A stretch of 64,000 bases of DNA from Bacillus andreraoultii (GTDB lineage: Bacteria; Bacillota; Bacilli; Bacillales; Caldibacillaceae). Position 1 is the first letter of the stretch, and each line of letters starts with the position of its first letter. This document shows, piece by piece, positions 18,428-27,233 of the stretch. Below the pieces are notes generated by a model. That model had not been told where the DNA came from. It searched no databases and worked only from the letters and a program-made list of their open reading frames with translations. Location: assembly GCF_001244735.1 (NCBI RefSeq), contig NZ_LN868937.1, forward strand, positions 2,590,785-2,654,784, written 5' to 3'. A program made the translations under genes and the position numbers.

Positions 18428-19216
18428 TTATTTAACAAGTTTCGGACTAAGCTTTAATAACCTTTTCTTATCATCTTCTAAAGACCAACTTTCACACTCA
18501 TTAACCATAATTGGCTCACCGGAAAAACCAGTCTTTTCATAACTGATATACTCTGTTCTTGATTTAACTCCTGTTATTTCGTAAAGATAACGAATCCAAC
18601 GATCTTCTTTTCTATTATTTATACAAAAAACACCTAATTTTTCCATCAAAATTAATTTCACAACTTCCCTAACAGCATCCGTTAAGTGGATAGCATCATA
18701 ACACTTTCTTACATAATTATTCGTTAATACATTGAAAAGATAAGATGAGGATGTTAACCATTTGCCATATAGAATTGGTAATTGAATCGTTAAATTTCTT
18801 TTCGTTGCACCCTGAATTCGTTTGGCTACTTCTTCTAATAGCGGATTTTTATCTCCACCATTTTTCATATCTAATGTAATGATGTATGGTTCATTCATTT
18901 TATTTTTATACGAATGAAGCAACTGATATATTTTTTCCTTAAGTTTATCAATTGCATTATCCTGAAAAAAATGCCAATCATATATAGGAAGAATAATTGG
19001 ATAATCTAAAGTACTTATCTTTGGCCCATCATCTTCTCTGTATATTTTAAAATTACTATTTCTACCAATATAGAGAGCCTTTTCTTCTATCATTTCTTCA
19101 TCTTCTAAGTAATCACAAATATTAACATGGTACACTTGATAACCTTTATCTAATAATTCTCCACACAATTCAAAACCCAATTGGCCAAACGCTCCGAGAA
19201 GGATGAAACCATTCAA
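18428..19216 (-). CDS. yjaV: YjaV-like NAD(P)-binding Rossmann protein
   Basis: 262-residue protein with an N-terminal Rossmann start (GFILLGAFGQLGFELCGELL) typical of extended SDR/epimerase-like proteins. No YxxxK catalytic pair can be picked out, so enzymatic activity is uncertain. The order fabF-fabH-yjaV-yjaU-yjzD-yjzC matches the B. subtilis yja region. The start is ambiguous: TTG 19216 (four bases after GGGGAG) puts the Rossmann strand right at the N terminus; GTG 19228 is the alternative. yjaU ends 24 bases upstream, so the two form an operon. Confidence 0.7.
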   Translation of the reverse strand: MNGFILLGAFGQLGFELCGELLDKGYQVYHVNICDYLEDEEMIEEKALYIGRNSNFKIYREDDGPKISTLDYPIILPIYDWHFFQDNAIDKLKEKIYQLLHSYKNKMNEPYIITLDMKNGGDKNPLLEEVAKRIQGATKRNLTIQLPILYGKWLTSSSYLFNVLTNNYVRKCYDAIHLTDAVREVVKLILMEKLGVFCINNRKEDRWIRYLYEITGVKSRTEYISYEKTGFSGEPIMVNECESWSLEDDKKRLLKLSPKLVK

Positions 19217-19240
19217 AATTCTCCCCACCTGTTATATATT

Positions 19241-19963
19241 TTATAATTGTACCTCTGCTTTTTTGAATAATTTTTTTGTATAATAGGCTATTCTAGAACG
19301 TTTTTCTGGTAACATTACATATATTTGATCATTATAGTCATGAAGATATTTTTTATAGAGCTGGGTCCATTCTGCATCTTGAACTCCATGTTCTAATATA
19401 TGAATAATCACGAAAGGATAACTGATTTGATGTCGAGAAATTTCTTGCGTTTTGATTGTTTTTTCACATTTTTCTTCACTTATATTGAATGCTTTTGCAA
19501 TATCTTGGATGGTCTTTTTATATAGGAAGGGTTGATCTTTTATTAGATTTAGTAGCCACTGGATAGAAAATATTGGGTTAATAAAAGCAATTGAACGGAT
19601 TATTTCATTTTTATTTTTTAACAAGTCCATCGCGATTAATGCACCAATACCTTCAGCGATAATATGAATTCGTTCATTTAATATTTCTGTTCGCTTTATA
19701 TATTCATACAAGCTCGTTACTTGCTCAACGGATGGCGCATTTCCCATATGGTTCTTATTAAAATTCGGATAATATACAGTATAACCATCATCAATTAATG
19801 ACTGAAGAATATTATGTCTATTGTTATTGCTTAACCAATTGCTATCCTGCCCATTGACATATTGCTCTTCCCCGCCGATAATTAACACACCAAATCCATT
19901 TGGTTTTTCCGGATAATGAATGATACAATAATCATTGTTTAATTTAAAAGTTCTCCAGTTCAT
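19241..19963 (-). CDS. yjaU: YjaU-like alpha/beta-hydrolase fold protein
   Basis: 240-residue protein with an alpha/beta-hydrolase layout: GFGVLIIGGEEQ (strand after the first loop), GYTVYYPNFN, then IHIIAEGIGALIAMDLL where the nucleophile elbow should be. The elbow reads A103-E-G-I-G107, with Gly105 in place of the usual Ser of G-x-S-x-G, so ordinary serine hydrolase chemistry is doubtful. GAGGGG precedes ATG 19963. It precedes yjaV by 24 bases. Assignment rests on fold and synteny. Confidence 0.7.
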   Translation of the reverse strand: MNWRTFKLNNDYCIIHYPEKPNGFGVLIIGGEEQYVNGQDSNWLSNNNRHNILQSLIDDGYTVYYPNFNKNHMGNAPSVEQVTSLYEYIKRTEILNERIHIIAEGIGALIAMDLLKNKNEIIRSIAFINPIFSIQWLLNLIKDQPFLYKKTIQDIAKAFNISEEKCEKTIKTQEISRHQISYPFVIIHILEHGVQDAEWTQLYKKYLHDYNDQIYVMLPEKRSRIAYYTKKLFKKAEVQL

Positions 19964-20214
19964 TTTTAACCCCTCTTATTATAACTTATCCATTCATTAA
20001 CACACTGACTACCTATCGACAGCACTTCTCATAATACTATATTCAAAACCATAATAAACTCTCTATTACATTCGCCTATTTTTCTTATTTTTACGAATTT
20101 GACAAGACAGGAAAACATGAACTAAGTTTATTACCTAAAATTCATTTTTATGGTAATATTATTTTATATGGATTAGACAAAAATAAATACATCATACAAA
20201 GTAGGTGAGATGAC

Positions 20215-20397
20215 ATGCGTTACTTCTGGACATTTTTTTGGGTATTTCTATTATCCCATATGATTACTTATATTGTTGGATCAATGAAAGCAGCTCCATA
20301 CGATTTTACTGTTGGAACAATTTTAGCTGTTGTGGTTACCGTTTTTATTTTCTTTATAACAGGTGCGATGCCAAAAGAACAAGAACTAAATATATAA
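20215..20397 (+). CDS. yjzD: YjzD (DUF2929) small membrane protein
   Basis: 60 residues, two membrane segments (about residues 4-24 and 33-52), ending in a short charged tail (PKEQELNI). A GTAGGTGAG ribosome-binding site precedes ATG 20215. It is convergent with yjzC across a shared terminator, as in B. subtilis. Function unknown. Confidence 0.8.
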   Translation: MRYFWTFFWVFLLSHMITYIVGSMKAAPYDFTVGTILAVVVTVFIFFITGAMPKEQELNI

Positions 20398-20402
20398 TGA
20401 AT

Positions 20403-20450
20403 AGGGCTGCCCTAAGGAATTTTCACTGGACAGCCCTTTCATTTTTTTAT
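20403..20450. terminator. Bidirectional terminator between yjzD and yjzC
   Basis: AGGGCTGCCC / GGACAGCCCT stem (one mismatch) with a 15-base loop, followed by TTTCATTTTTTT on the plus strand. The stem arm GGACAGCCC resembles the family B terminus, but the rest does not match. Confidence 0.75.
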
Positions 20451-20457
20451 TATACAA

Positions 20458-20631
20458 TTATCCTTTAAATGTCCACACACGATTATGATTTGAATTTTCT
20501 GGAAGTCGTTCTCCCGCTTTTAACCGTACTTGTCTTGGATTTACGACAGATGAACCAACTTCACCAATTTCAATATAAATCCCATCATTCGGTACTTTTT
20601 GTCCTGCACGAAACTGGCGATTTTCCCCCAT
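20458..20631 (-). CDS. yjzC: YjzC family protein
   Basis: 57-residue YjzC-type protein (MGENRQFRAGQKVPNDGIY, then VEIGE-like IEIGEVGSSV, ending NHNRVWTFKG). The start is ATG 20631, preceded by AAGGGGGG at six bases; a longer frame to 20664 lacks a site. Function unknown; conserved in Bacillus next to yjzD. Confidence 0.85.
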   Translation of the reverse strand: MGENRQFRAGQKVPNDGIYIEIGEVGSSVVNPRQVRLKAGERLPENSNHNRVWTFKG

Positions 20632-20751
20632 TATTATCCCCCCTTCATTTTCTTTTCTTATCATTTACTAAAAGACGAGAAAAATGAATGTCACTGGATA
20701 ATAAATTTTGCCATTATTGAACTGATAACGGAAAACTCATGAGAATCACTA

Positions 20752-20799
20752 GCCTTAAAAGAAAAGAGGAAGATATCTCATAATAAGCACCTTCCTCTT
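20752..20799 (-). terminator. Terminator of yitW
   Basis: AAGAGGAAG / CTTCCTCTT perfect 9-bp stem with an 18-base loop, then CTTTTCTTTT on the minus strand. It lies 21 bases past the yitW stop. Confidence 0.8.
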
Positions 20800-20819
20800 G
20801 CAATTATTGATAATCAGCC

Positions 20820-21131
20820 TCAATCCGGAATACCGAGGGCTATTTTCGCGTAACGGCTCATTTTATCTTTAGACCACGGTGGATTCCAAACAATATCTAC
20901 TTGTGTATCCTTTACTTCTGGGATATCAGATAAGGCAATCTTTACTTGGTCTGAAATGATGCCTCCTAAAGGACAGCCCATTGATGTTAACGTCATCGTC
21001 ACTATCGCTGTTCCATTTTCGTCTAGATTCACATCATAAACAAGGCCTAAATTTACTATGTCAATTCCTAATTCAGGATCGATTACTTGTTCCAATGCAC
21101 CGAGCAAATTTTCTTTTAATGTTTCATCCAT
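20820..21131 (-). CDS. yitW: YitW (DUF59/MIP18 family), Fe-S assembly factor
   Basis: 103-residue MIP18/PaaD-like protein (SufT relatives) linked to Fe-S cluster maturation. Family hallmarks are QVIDPELGIDIVNLGLVYDV, the cysteine in TSMGCPLGGIISDQ, and IVWNPPWSKDKMS. I start at ATG 21131, nine bases after AAGGAGG; the frame extends to 21152. It follows yitV on the same strand by 63 bases, consistent with the B. subtilis yit cluster. Confidence 0.88.
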   Translation of the reverse strand: MDETLKENLLGALEQVIDPELGIDIVNLGLVYDVNLDENGTAIVTMTLTSMGCPLGGIISDQVKIALSDIPEVKDTQVDIVWNPPWSKDKMSRYAKIALGIPD

Positions 21132-21194
21132 TAAACTGACCTCCTTCTTCAAATCTTATCTTATCATATCAAATACATGAAGGAAATTGAATCA

Positions 21195-21971
21195 TCATGA
21201 TTTTTGATGAAGATATTTATTAAACCACTCTACTGTTGCAAGTAAGCCTTTTCGGGACACTTTATGCCCAGCGTGATTATCGAGAATAAACTGAATATGC
21301 TCTGGATGTTCATAGCTCCCTTTTACTTTTTGATAAAATTCATAAGCATATGTATATGGAACGACGGGATCTTTCTTACCATGCCAAAATAATAATGGCC
21401 GGTTATTTAATTTTTCTGGTTGCATACTTAAATCAACAGGTAATAGTTTTTGATACTCCCCTTCCAATTGTTGTTCAGAGTAAGGAATTTCATGCCCTTG
21501 ACTTTGTAGTTCCGCAACTAAATATCGGGCAAAATGATGATAGGCAGGATTTCCCATTAAACTGACTGCAGCTGTAATCCAGTCATATTTACATAAAGCA
21601 CCGAATGTCGTAATTCCTCCCATTGATGTTCCAACAACACCAATTTGATTCTCTACCGTCAAATGTCTGTTTACATATTCATCCTTTAGAAGGCCGAGTT
21701 CGTCAATATTTTTTAAGATAATTTGCCAAAAGGCTAATGCTTGTTCTTCCATTGAAATGTTTCGACTTCGCTCGCCGTGCAAATCGGCTTCAGGGAGAAC
21801 GACACGAATATTTTTCTCAGCAAGTAAATAAGCATAATGTAAATTGTGTTCTTTTGCACTAGTAAACCCGTGAAAGAAGAACACAGTTGGAACTGCTCTA
21901 TCTATTAACTCGTTCTGGACAATCTCTAGCAAAGGAATATTTGCGACTTTTTTCTTATCAACAAGTATCAT
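21195..21971 (-). CDS. yitV: YitV, prolyl-oligopeptidase-type esterase
   Basis: 258-residue alpha/beta hydrolase. The nucleophile elbow is GTS116MGG, the oxyanion region HGFTSAKE, and a His near the C terminus (DNHAGHKV); WHGKKDPVVPY supplies the likely Asp. So all catalytic elements are present, unlike yjaU. The start is ATG 21971 with TAGGGGGA upstream. It is divergent from the phosphatase yitU. The physiological substrate is unknown. Confidence 0.85.
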   Translation of the reverse strand: MILVDKKKVANIPLLEIVQNELIDRAVPTVFFFHGFTSAKEHNLHYAYLLAEKNIRVVLPEADLHGERSRNISMEEQALAFWQIILKNIDELGLLKDEYVNRHLTVENQIGVVGTSMGGITTFGALCKYDWITAAVSLMGNPAYHHFARYLVAELQSQGHEIPYSEQQLEGEYQKLLPVDLSMQPEKLNNRPLLFWHGKKDPVVPYTYAYEFYQKVKGSYEHPEHIQFILDNHAGHKVSRKGLLATVEWFNKYLHQKS

Positions 21972-22114
21972 GTTTTTCCCCCTACAATCTAAATTAAGCA
22001 AAAGTATTGTAATTCTATTTATATATTATAAACTAATATGTAATACAATTTAACATTAGTTTACCATGCATAAGATATTATTTCTAAAAAATGCTTAATG
22101 AAAGGAATGTCTCA

Positions 22115-22930
22115 ATGAAAGACAAACATTTAATTGCTTTAGATTTAGATGGTACATTATTAAAAGATGACAAATCAATTTCTAAAAAAACAAAAGACGT
22201 TTTAAATAAAGTACAAGAAGAGGGTCATGTTGTAATGATCTCGACGGGAAGACCATATCGTGCAAGTGAAATGTACTATAAAGAATTGAATTTACAAAGC
22301 CCGATTGTTAATTTTAATGGCGCTTTCGTTCACCATCCACTTGACCACAATTGGGGTGTATATCATCAACCACTACCTTTAAATACCGTGAGTGATATTA
22401 TCGATATATCGAACAAGTACTCCATCCAAAACATTATCGCAGAAGTAATGGATCACATCTATCTCCATTATCATGACGCAAAACTCATTGATATTTTTAA
22501 ATTAGGAAATCCGAACATAACATCTGGGGATTTACGAAAGTTTTTAAAACATGACCCAACAAGTTTACTTATTCATTCCGACGAACAAAATGTTAAACAA
22601 ATCAATGATTATTTATCTGAAACAAGGGCAGAAGTTATTGAACATCGGAGTTGGGGAGCCCCTTTTCCTGTTATTGAAATTGTAAAACACGGAATTAATA
22701 AAGCTGTTGGTGTTAAAAAGGTAGCTGATTACTATGGGATTCCTAAAAGTCGTGTCATTGCTTTTGGCGATGAAGATAATGATTTAGAAATGCTTGATTA
22801 TGCAGGTTACGGTGTCGCCATGGGAAATGGAATTGACTTAGCAAAAAATGTAGCAAAAGACGTAACATTAACAAATGAAGAAGACGGTGTCGCAGTTTAC
22901 TTAGAAGATCTACTATTGAAAAAGTCCTAA
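22115..22930 (+). CDS. yitU: Cof-type HAD phosphatase (YitU)
   Basis: 271-residue HAD-IIB sugar/nucleotide-type phosphatase. Motif I is D10-L-D12-G-T, motif II is MISTGRP, motif III KHGINKAVGVKK, motif IV FGDEDNDLEML. All catalytic aspartates are present. B. subtilis YitU is one of several FMN-type phosphatases; the substrate here is inferred only from family. The start is ATG 22115 with AAAGGA; the longer frame to 22091 has no site. Confidence 0.88.
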   Translation: MKDKHLIALDLDGTLLKDDKSISKKTKDVLNKVQEEGHVVMISTGRPYRASEMYYKELNLQSPIVNFNGAFVHHPLDHNWGVYHQPLPLNTVSDIIDISNKYSIQNIIAEVMDHIYLHYHDAKLIDIFKLGNPNITSGDLRKFLKHDPTSLLIHSDEQNVKQINDYLSETRAEVIEHRSWGAPFPVIEIVKHGINKAVGVKKVADYYGIPKSRVIAFGDEDNDLEMLDYAGYGVAMGNGIDLAKNVAKDVTLTNEEDGVAVYLEDLLLKKS

Positions 22931-23095
22931 TAAGATTGGAGCTTTTTTTATTCTCTTGGAATAAATCAATTTTGTTAAGTTACATGATTGTGAAAATCAG
23001 GGATCGTGCAAAACCGGCTGTGTAATTACAATACAATTGGATATGATAGTAATGAACGGGAATACTCGTTCAAAATTACGGTTGGAGGGATAAGA

Positions 23096-23230
23096 ATGGG
23101 CAGAAAATCGAGACGATTTGTTAAACAAGGTGTAGATGCTGTTAGAAAACATGCTGAAAAAATCCCTTATCATTTAACCTACGCTGAAGCAGAAAGTAGA
23201 AAAATGAATAACAATTTCGATTCTCTGTAA
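23096..23230 (+). CDS. Small basic protein, function unknown
   Basis: 44 residues, rich in Arg/Lys/His (MGRKSRRFVKQGVDAVRKHA...), no membrane segment. TTGGAGGG lies six bases before ATG 23096, an excellent site, so translation is likely; the longer frame from 23006 is not supported. It is followed by a bidirectional terminator shared with yitT. No family recognised. Confidence 0.6.
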   Translation: MGRKSRRFVKQGVDAVRKHAEKIPYHLTYAEAESRKMNNNFDSL

Positions 23231-23259
23231 TACCATATTATTTGCCTCCGATAACACGT

Positions 23260-23294
23260 AAAAAGACAGCTCAAACATTTGGGCTGTCTTTTTA
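23260..23294. terminator. Bidirectional terminator (small gene / yitT)
   Basis: AAAAAGACAGCTC / GGGCTGTCTTTTT, nearly perfect stem with a short loop and T-runs on both strands. Confidence 0.9.
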
Positions 23295-24134
23295 ATCCTT
23301 TCGAAACAAGCCAATAACTGAATCTGTTTGTAATATGTTTGTAAAAGCCTTCGCATCAATTTCCTTTATAATTTTCCTGAGTTCATACAACTCATACCGG
23401 CTAATTACGGTAATTAGCATATCTTTTCCAGATTCAGAATAGGCACCATGTGCGGGTACAATCGTTACTCCTCGCGTTAAACGACTTAAAATCGCCTTTT
23501 TTAAATCATACGAATTTTCCGTAACAATCATAACTGTAAGTTTTTGTGATTGTGTATGAATCAGGTCAATTACTTTTGAGCTTGAAAAAAGAACAACGAG
23601 CGTATATAGGGATTTTTCCCATCCAAATAAAAAACCTGCCGATAAAATAATAAAACTATTTAATATCATAGTAAATTTTCCAACCGAGCCTTCAATCACT
23701 CTCGATAAGTATACAGCAATAATATCCATTCCTCCTGTTGAGGCTCCCTCACGCAAAGTCATTCCAATACCAATCGCGCCTATAACACCACCGAACACAG
23801 CATTTAATAATATATCATCCGATAATTTTTGGATTGGAATAATATTTAGAAAAAACGAAGAAACAATAACACTAAAAAAACTATACAGAGTAAAAGTTTT
23901 CCCGACCTTTTTCCATCCTAATATTGTGACAGGAATATTTAACAAAAATAACCAGACCCCCACTGAAATAGTTATGTTAACGTATTCACTGAAAAGCCGA
24001 GAAAGAAGCTGGCTTAGACCAGAAAATCCGCTAGAGTAAACACCAGCAGGAATTAAGAAAAAATTCATTGAAAACGCAAAAATGAATGCTCCGATAATAA
24101 CAACAATTATTTTTCTAACTTGTGCTTTAACCAT
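23292..24134 (-). CDS. yitT: YitT family membrane protein (DUF161/DUF2179)
   Basis: 280-residue protein with about five to six membrane segments in residues 10-180 (GAFIFAFSMNFFLIPAGVYSSG-type start). A soluble C-terminal DUF2179 domain follows (LTVMIVTE, GVTIVPAHGAYS, KDMLITVISRYEL). Transport role suspected for the family, substrate unknown. A TGGAGGG site precedes ATG 24134. Divergent from degV, both next to yitU as in B. subtilis. Confidence 0.9.
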   Translation of the reverse strand: MVKAQVRKIIVVIIGAFIFAFSMNFFLIPAGVYSSGFSGLSQLLSRLFSEYVNITISVGVWLFLLNIPVTILGWKKVGKTFTLYSFFSVIVSSFFLNIIPIQKLSDDILLNAVFGGVIGAIGIGMTLREGASTGGMDIIAVYLSRVIEGSVGKFTMILNSFIILSAGFLFGWEKSLYTLVVLFSSSKVIDLIHTQSQKLTVMIVTENSYDLKKAILSRLTRGVTIVPAHGAYSESGKDMLITVISRYELYELRKIIKEIDAKAFTNILQTDSVIGLFRKD

Positions 24135-24275
24135 AATTCCCTCCAGTATAATTACTTTACATTATTTTTAGTCTTTCCCAATTTACCAACGTATTTCTGT
24201 CAAGTTTTGGTTTAAATCTCACAATGTTGGTGTTAAACTAAAGCATAGATAATGTAATAGAAAGCGGTGGTTTTA

Positions 24276-25160
24276 TTGGCAAATGTAAAATTAATTACAG
24301 ATAGCGGCTGTGACTTACCATATGAATTTTTAGTAGAACACGATATCGAATTTATTCCATTAAAAGTAGAGTTAGAAGGAAAAGAGTATGATGATGTAAC
24401 GAAAATTAGTGCAAAAGCGGTTTACGATGCGATGCGAAACGGAAAATCACCAAAAACATCACAAGCATCCCCTACAAAAGTGAAAGAAGTTTTTACAAAA
24501 TTAGCCGAAGCGAAACAAACTGGGATTTATATTGCATTTTCTTCTGAATTGTCCGGTACGTACCAAACGGCATGTATGATTAGAGAACAAGTTCTTGAGG
24601 AATATCCAGATTTTGATTTGACGATTATTGATACAAAGGCCGCCTCCTTAGGTCATGGTCTAATTGTTTATCATGCAGTTCGACTTGCACAAACCGGGGC
24701 AACAAAAGACAAAATTGTTCAAGAAACGAAATTTTACTCCGAACATATGGAACACTTATTTACTGTTGATGATTTGGAATATTTACGTCGCGGTGGGCGT
24801 GTTTCCCGAGCAAGTGCCTTTGTCGGTGGATTATTGAATATCAAACCATTATTAAATGTCGAAGAAGGAAAACTCATTCCGATTGAAAAAATTCGTGGCA
24901 AGAAAAAAGTTTTAACTAGAATTTTGGAATTAATGGAAATCAGAGGTGTGGATTTACAAAATCAACTCATTGGAATTAGTCACGGCGATGACGAAGAAAC
25001 AGCACTTCTCATGAAAGAGATGATTGAAGAAAGATTTGGCTGTAAACATTTTTATATGAACATTGTTGGTTCTGTAATTGGTGCACATTCCGGTCCAGGA
25101 ACTCTTGCCATCTTCTTCTTAAACGAAAAAACGAATAGTGAAATTGATATTGCCCAATAA
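24276..25160 (+). CDS. yitS: DegV family fatty-acid-binding protein (YitS)
   Basis: 294-residue DegV/FakB protein. FakB-type proteins hold fatty acids for the FakA kinase. Conserved elements: VKLITDSGCDLP at the start, SPKTSQASPTKV, AFSSELSGTYQ, ELYLRRGGRVS-type motif (EYLRRGGRVSRAS), and SHGDDEE / GSVIGAHSGPGTLAIFF near the end. The start is ambiguous: TTG 24276 (five bases after GCGGTGG) or GTG 24267; I prefer TTG. Followed by a small gene. Confidence 0.88.
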   Translation: MANVKLITDSGCDLPYEFLVEHDIEFIPLKVELEGKEYDDVTKISAKAVYDAMRNGKSPKTSQASPTKVKEVFTKLAEAKQTGIYIAFSSELSGTYQTACMIREQVLEEYPDFDLTIIDTKAASLGHGLIVYHAVRLAQTGATKDKIVQETKFYSEHMEHLFTVDDLEYLRRGGRVSRASAFVGGLLNIKPLLNVEEGKLIPIEKIRGKKKVLTRILELMEIRGVDLQNQLIGISHGDDEETALLMKEMIEERFGCKHFYMNIVGSVIGAHSGPGTLAIFFLNEKTNSEIDIAQ

Positions 25161-25197
25161 TAGAAATGAATCACAGACTTTTAAAGGGGTGTGCCAT

Positions 25198-25329
25198 ATG
25201 TCAAGAACAGCTGATGATGATAAAAAGCCTGTTGACCATCAAGCAGTGCGTGAAAAGAAAAACGAACGAAAAGAAATAAATCGCAAGGCTGGTAAACATC
25301 AATATTCAAAAAAGACAGACCACCTATAA
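25198..25329 (+). CDS. Small highly charged protein, function unknown
   Basis: 43 residues, Lys/Asp/Arg/Glu/His-rich and probably disordered (MSRTADDDKKPVDHQAV...). AAAGGGGTG lies before ATG 25198. It follows degV by 37 bases and may be cotranscribed. No family recognised. Confidence 0.55.
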   Translation: MSRTADDDKKPVDHQAVREKKNERKEINRKAGKHQYSKKTDHL

Positions 25330-25457
25330 TTTGAAAATAAAACTAGATGACAAGTTTTAAATGAGCTCCCTGAGTAAACTTAGACTACAAACACTTGCCG
25401 TTTTCCAAGTTTTTCCCTATAATGTAGGAAATACAACATGGAACGGAGGAAACTTTT

Positions 25458-25949
25458 GTGGCTAAAGAGAGCTCTTTTGATATTGTTTCAAATGTCGACA
25501 TGCAAGAGGTAACAAACGCAATTCATTTAACAATGAAAGAAATTCAGAATCGCTATGATTTTAAAGGTAGTAGTAGCGATGTAAAAGTAGAAGGCGACGA
25601 ACTTGTTTTAATTTCCGATGATGAGTTTAAAATGTCACAACTGAAAGACGTACTATTAGGAAAATTAATCAAACGAAATGTTCCAATAAAAAACCTTCAA
25701 TATGGAAAATTGGAAAGCGCATTTAGTGGGAATGTTCGTCAACGTGCAAAACTTGTTCAAGGAATCGATAAGGAAAATGCGAAGAAGATTAATACCCTTA
25801 TTAAAAATTCGGGTCTAAAAGTAAAAAGTCAAATTCAGGATGACCAAATTCGCGTAACTGGAAAAAGTCGAGATGATTTACAAAAAGTAATTGCTGTAAT
25901 TCGTGAAGCTGACTTACCCATTGACGTGCAATTTGTCAATTATCGCTAA
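25458..25949 (+). CDS. yitK: YajQ family nucleotide-binding protein (YitK)
   Basis: 163-residue YajQ/DUF520 protein with the double ferredoxin-like fold. [16 protein letters not shown] at the start, [21 protein letters not shown] and the C-terminal [10 protein letters not shown] are all signatures. Some homologues bind cyclic di-GMP. GTG 25458 is preceded by CGGAGG. Ends at a strong bidirectional terminator facing malR. Confidence 0.93.
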   Translation: MAKESSFDIVSNVDMQEVTNAIHLTMKEIQNRYDFKGSSSDVKVEGDELVLISDDEFKMSQLKDVLLGKLIKRNVPIKNLQYGKLESAFSGNVRQRAKLVQGIDKENAKKINTLIKNSGLKVKSQIQDDQIRVTGKSRDDLQKVIAVIREADLPIDVQFVNYR

Positions 25950-25960
25950 TTCGATTATAT

Positions 25961-25993
25961 AAAAGACTGCATCTATTTTTGGTGCAGTCTTTT
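25961..25993. terminator. Bidirectional terminator between yajQ and the LacI regulator
   Basis: AAAAGACTGCA / TGCAGTCTTTT perfect stem with an 11-base loop (CTATTTTTGG core). Confidence 0.9.
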
Positions 25994-26035
25994 AAAATTA
26001 TAATAGATTGCCCTGAAGTATACTCGTTTGTCTAA

Positions 26036-27067
26036 TTATACTTTTACAAAAATCTGATTACAGGAATGTCGCTCGATTATTTGGTGTGGAATAATAATTC
26101 GTTTTATTGGTTCATTTGGATTTTCAATTTTATCAATTAACGATTTGACCGATTCCATACCTAATGCGAAAATATTTATATCAACAGATGTTAGCGGAGG
26201 TGTCGACAGCTCTGCAAATAATGCATTATTAAAACTAATAATAGATAGATCATCAGGGACATTTAGTTTCATATCATAAATTGCTCTAAGTACACCAACA
26301 GACATAAGGTCGTCCACGACAAGAAGAGCACTTGGTGGAGTCTTTAGCGCTAATAAATTTTTAACCGCTTCTTGACCATCTTCTAGAAGAAATTCTCCAT
26401 GAACAATATACTCTTCTCGAATTGATAGATTCATCTCTTTTAAAGCTTGTTTGTAACCTTCTAAACGATCGTTTGTTACCATTAGGTTTTTACTACCACC
26501 GATAAAACCGATATCCCTATGGCCTAATTTTAATAAATATTCTGTTGCATCTTTTGCAGCTAAAATATTATCGTTATCGACATGAGTAATTGTATTTATG
26601 TTTCTATAAGGCTTACCAACCAGCACAAAAGGAAAACCGATTTTTTCCAAATAGGCACTAACTTGATCATCTACTTTTGAATAAAGGAGGATTAAGCCAT
26701 CTACGCGCCGCCCTTGTACCATACGAATTACATCCTCGTATATTTCGTTTTCAGTATTGCCAGTTGTTAATTGGAGAGCATAATGTCGATGATGAACACC
26801 TTCACTAATACTTCGAAGGACTTCTGAAAAAAATGGGTTTTGAAACACAATGTTACCTGCACTAGGTAAAACGATACCAATTGTTTGACTTGATTGACTG
26901 ACTAAACTTCTCGCGTTTAAATTAGGATGATAGCCAAGATCATCCATTACTTTCTTCACACGCTTCTTCGTTTCCTCACTAATTCTAGGGCTATTAGCAA
27001 TTACTCTTGAAACGGTGGATGGAGCTACATTTGCTGCTTTTGCAACATCTTTTATTGTTACCGTCAT
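26036..27067 (-). CDS. malR: LacI-family regulator, MalR-like
   Basis: 343-residue repressor: N-terminal helix-turn-helix (TIKDVAKAANVAPSTVSRVI) with the hinge NLNARSLVSQ, then a periplasmic-binding-protein-like sensor (GIVLPSAGN, GLILLYSKVDD, TPPSALLVVDD). The start is M3 of the frame, eight bases after AGGAGG. It is 166 bases downstream of the GH13-type gene. In Firmicutes this regulator class controls maltose/maltodextrin genes; no maltose transporter lies in the window, so the specific name is an inference. Confidence 0.75.
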   Translation of the reverse strand: MTVTIKDVAKAANVAPSTVSRVIANSPRISEETKKRVKKVMDDLGYHPNLNARSLVSQSSQTIGIVLPSAGNIVFQNPFFSEVLRSISEGVHHRHYALQLTTGNTENEIYEDVIRMVQGRRVDGLILLYSKVDDQVSAYLEKIGFPFVLVGKPYRNINTITHVDNDNILAAKDATEYLLKLGHRDIGFIGGSKNLMVTNDRLEGYKQALKEMNLSIREEYIVHGEFLLEDGQEAVKNLLALKTPPSALLVVDDLMSVGVLRAIYDMKLNVPDDLSIISFNNALFAELSTPPLTSVDINIFALGMESVKSLIDKIENPNEPIKRIIIPHQIIERHSCNQIFVKV

Positions 27068-27233
27068 ATTCATTTCCTCCTAATCCAAAAAATCCAATCT
27101 TTACCACCGAAATTGTTCGCAGTATACTTTCATCAATTATCACTAACCTTTGCCCGATTTCATACAAGGCCTACAACTTTACAAATTTTCTTCATAATTT
27201 ATAATTGGAAGTTGAAAATTGCATGATCATGAC

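Noticed and set aside
20403-20437. yjzD/yjzC terminator as a fourth family B copy
   Set aside because: Only the GGACAGCCC arm resembles family B; the 120-bp core is missing.
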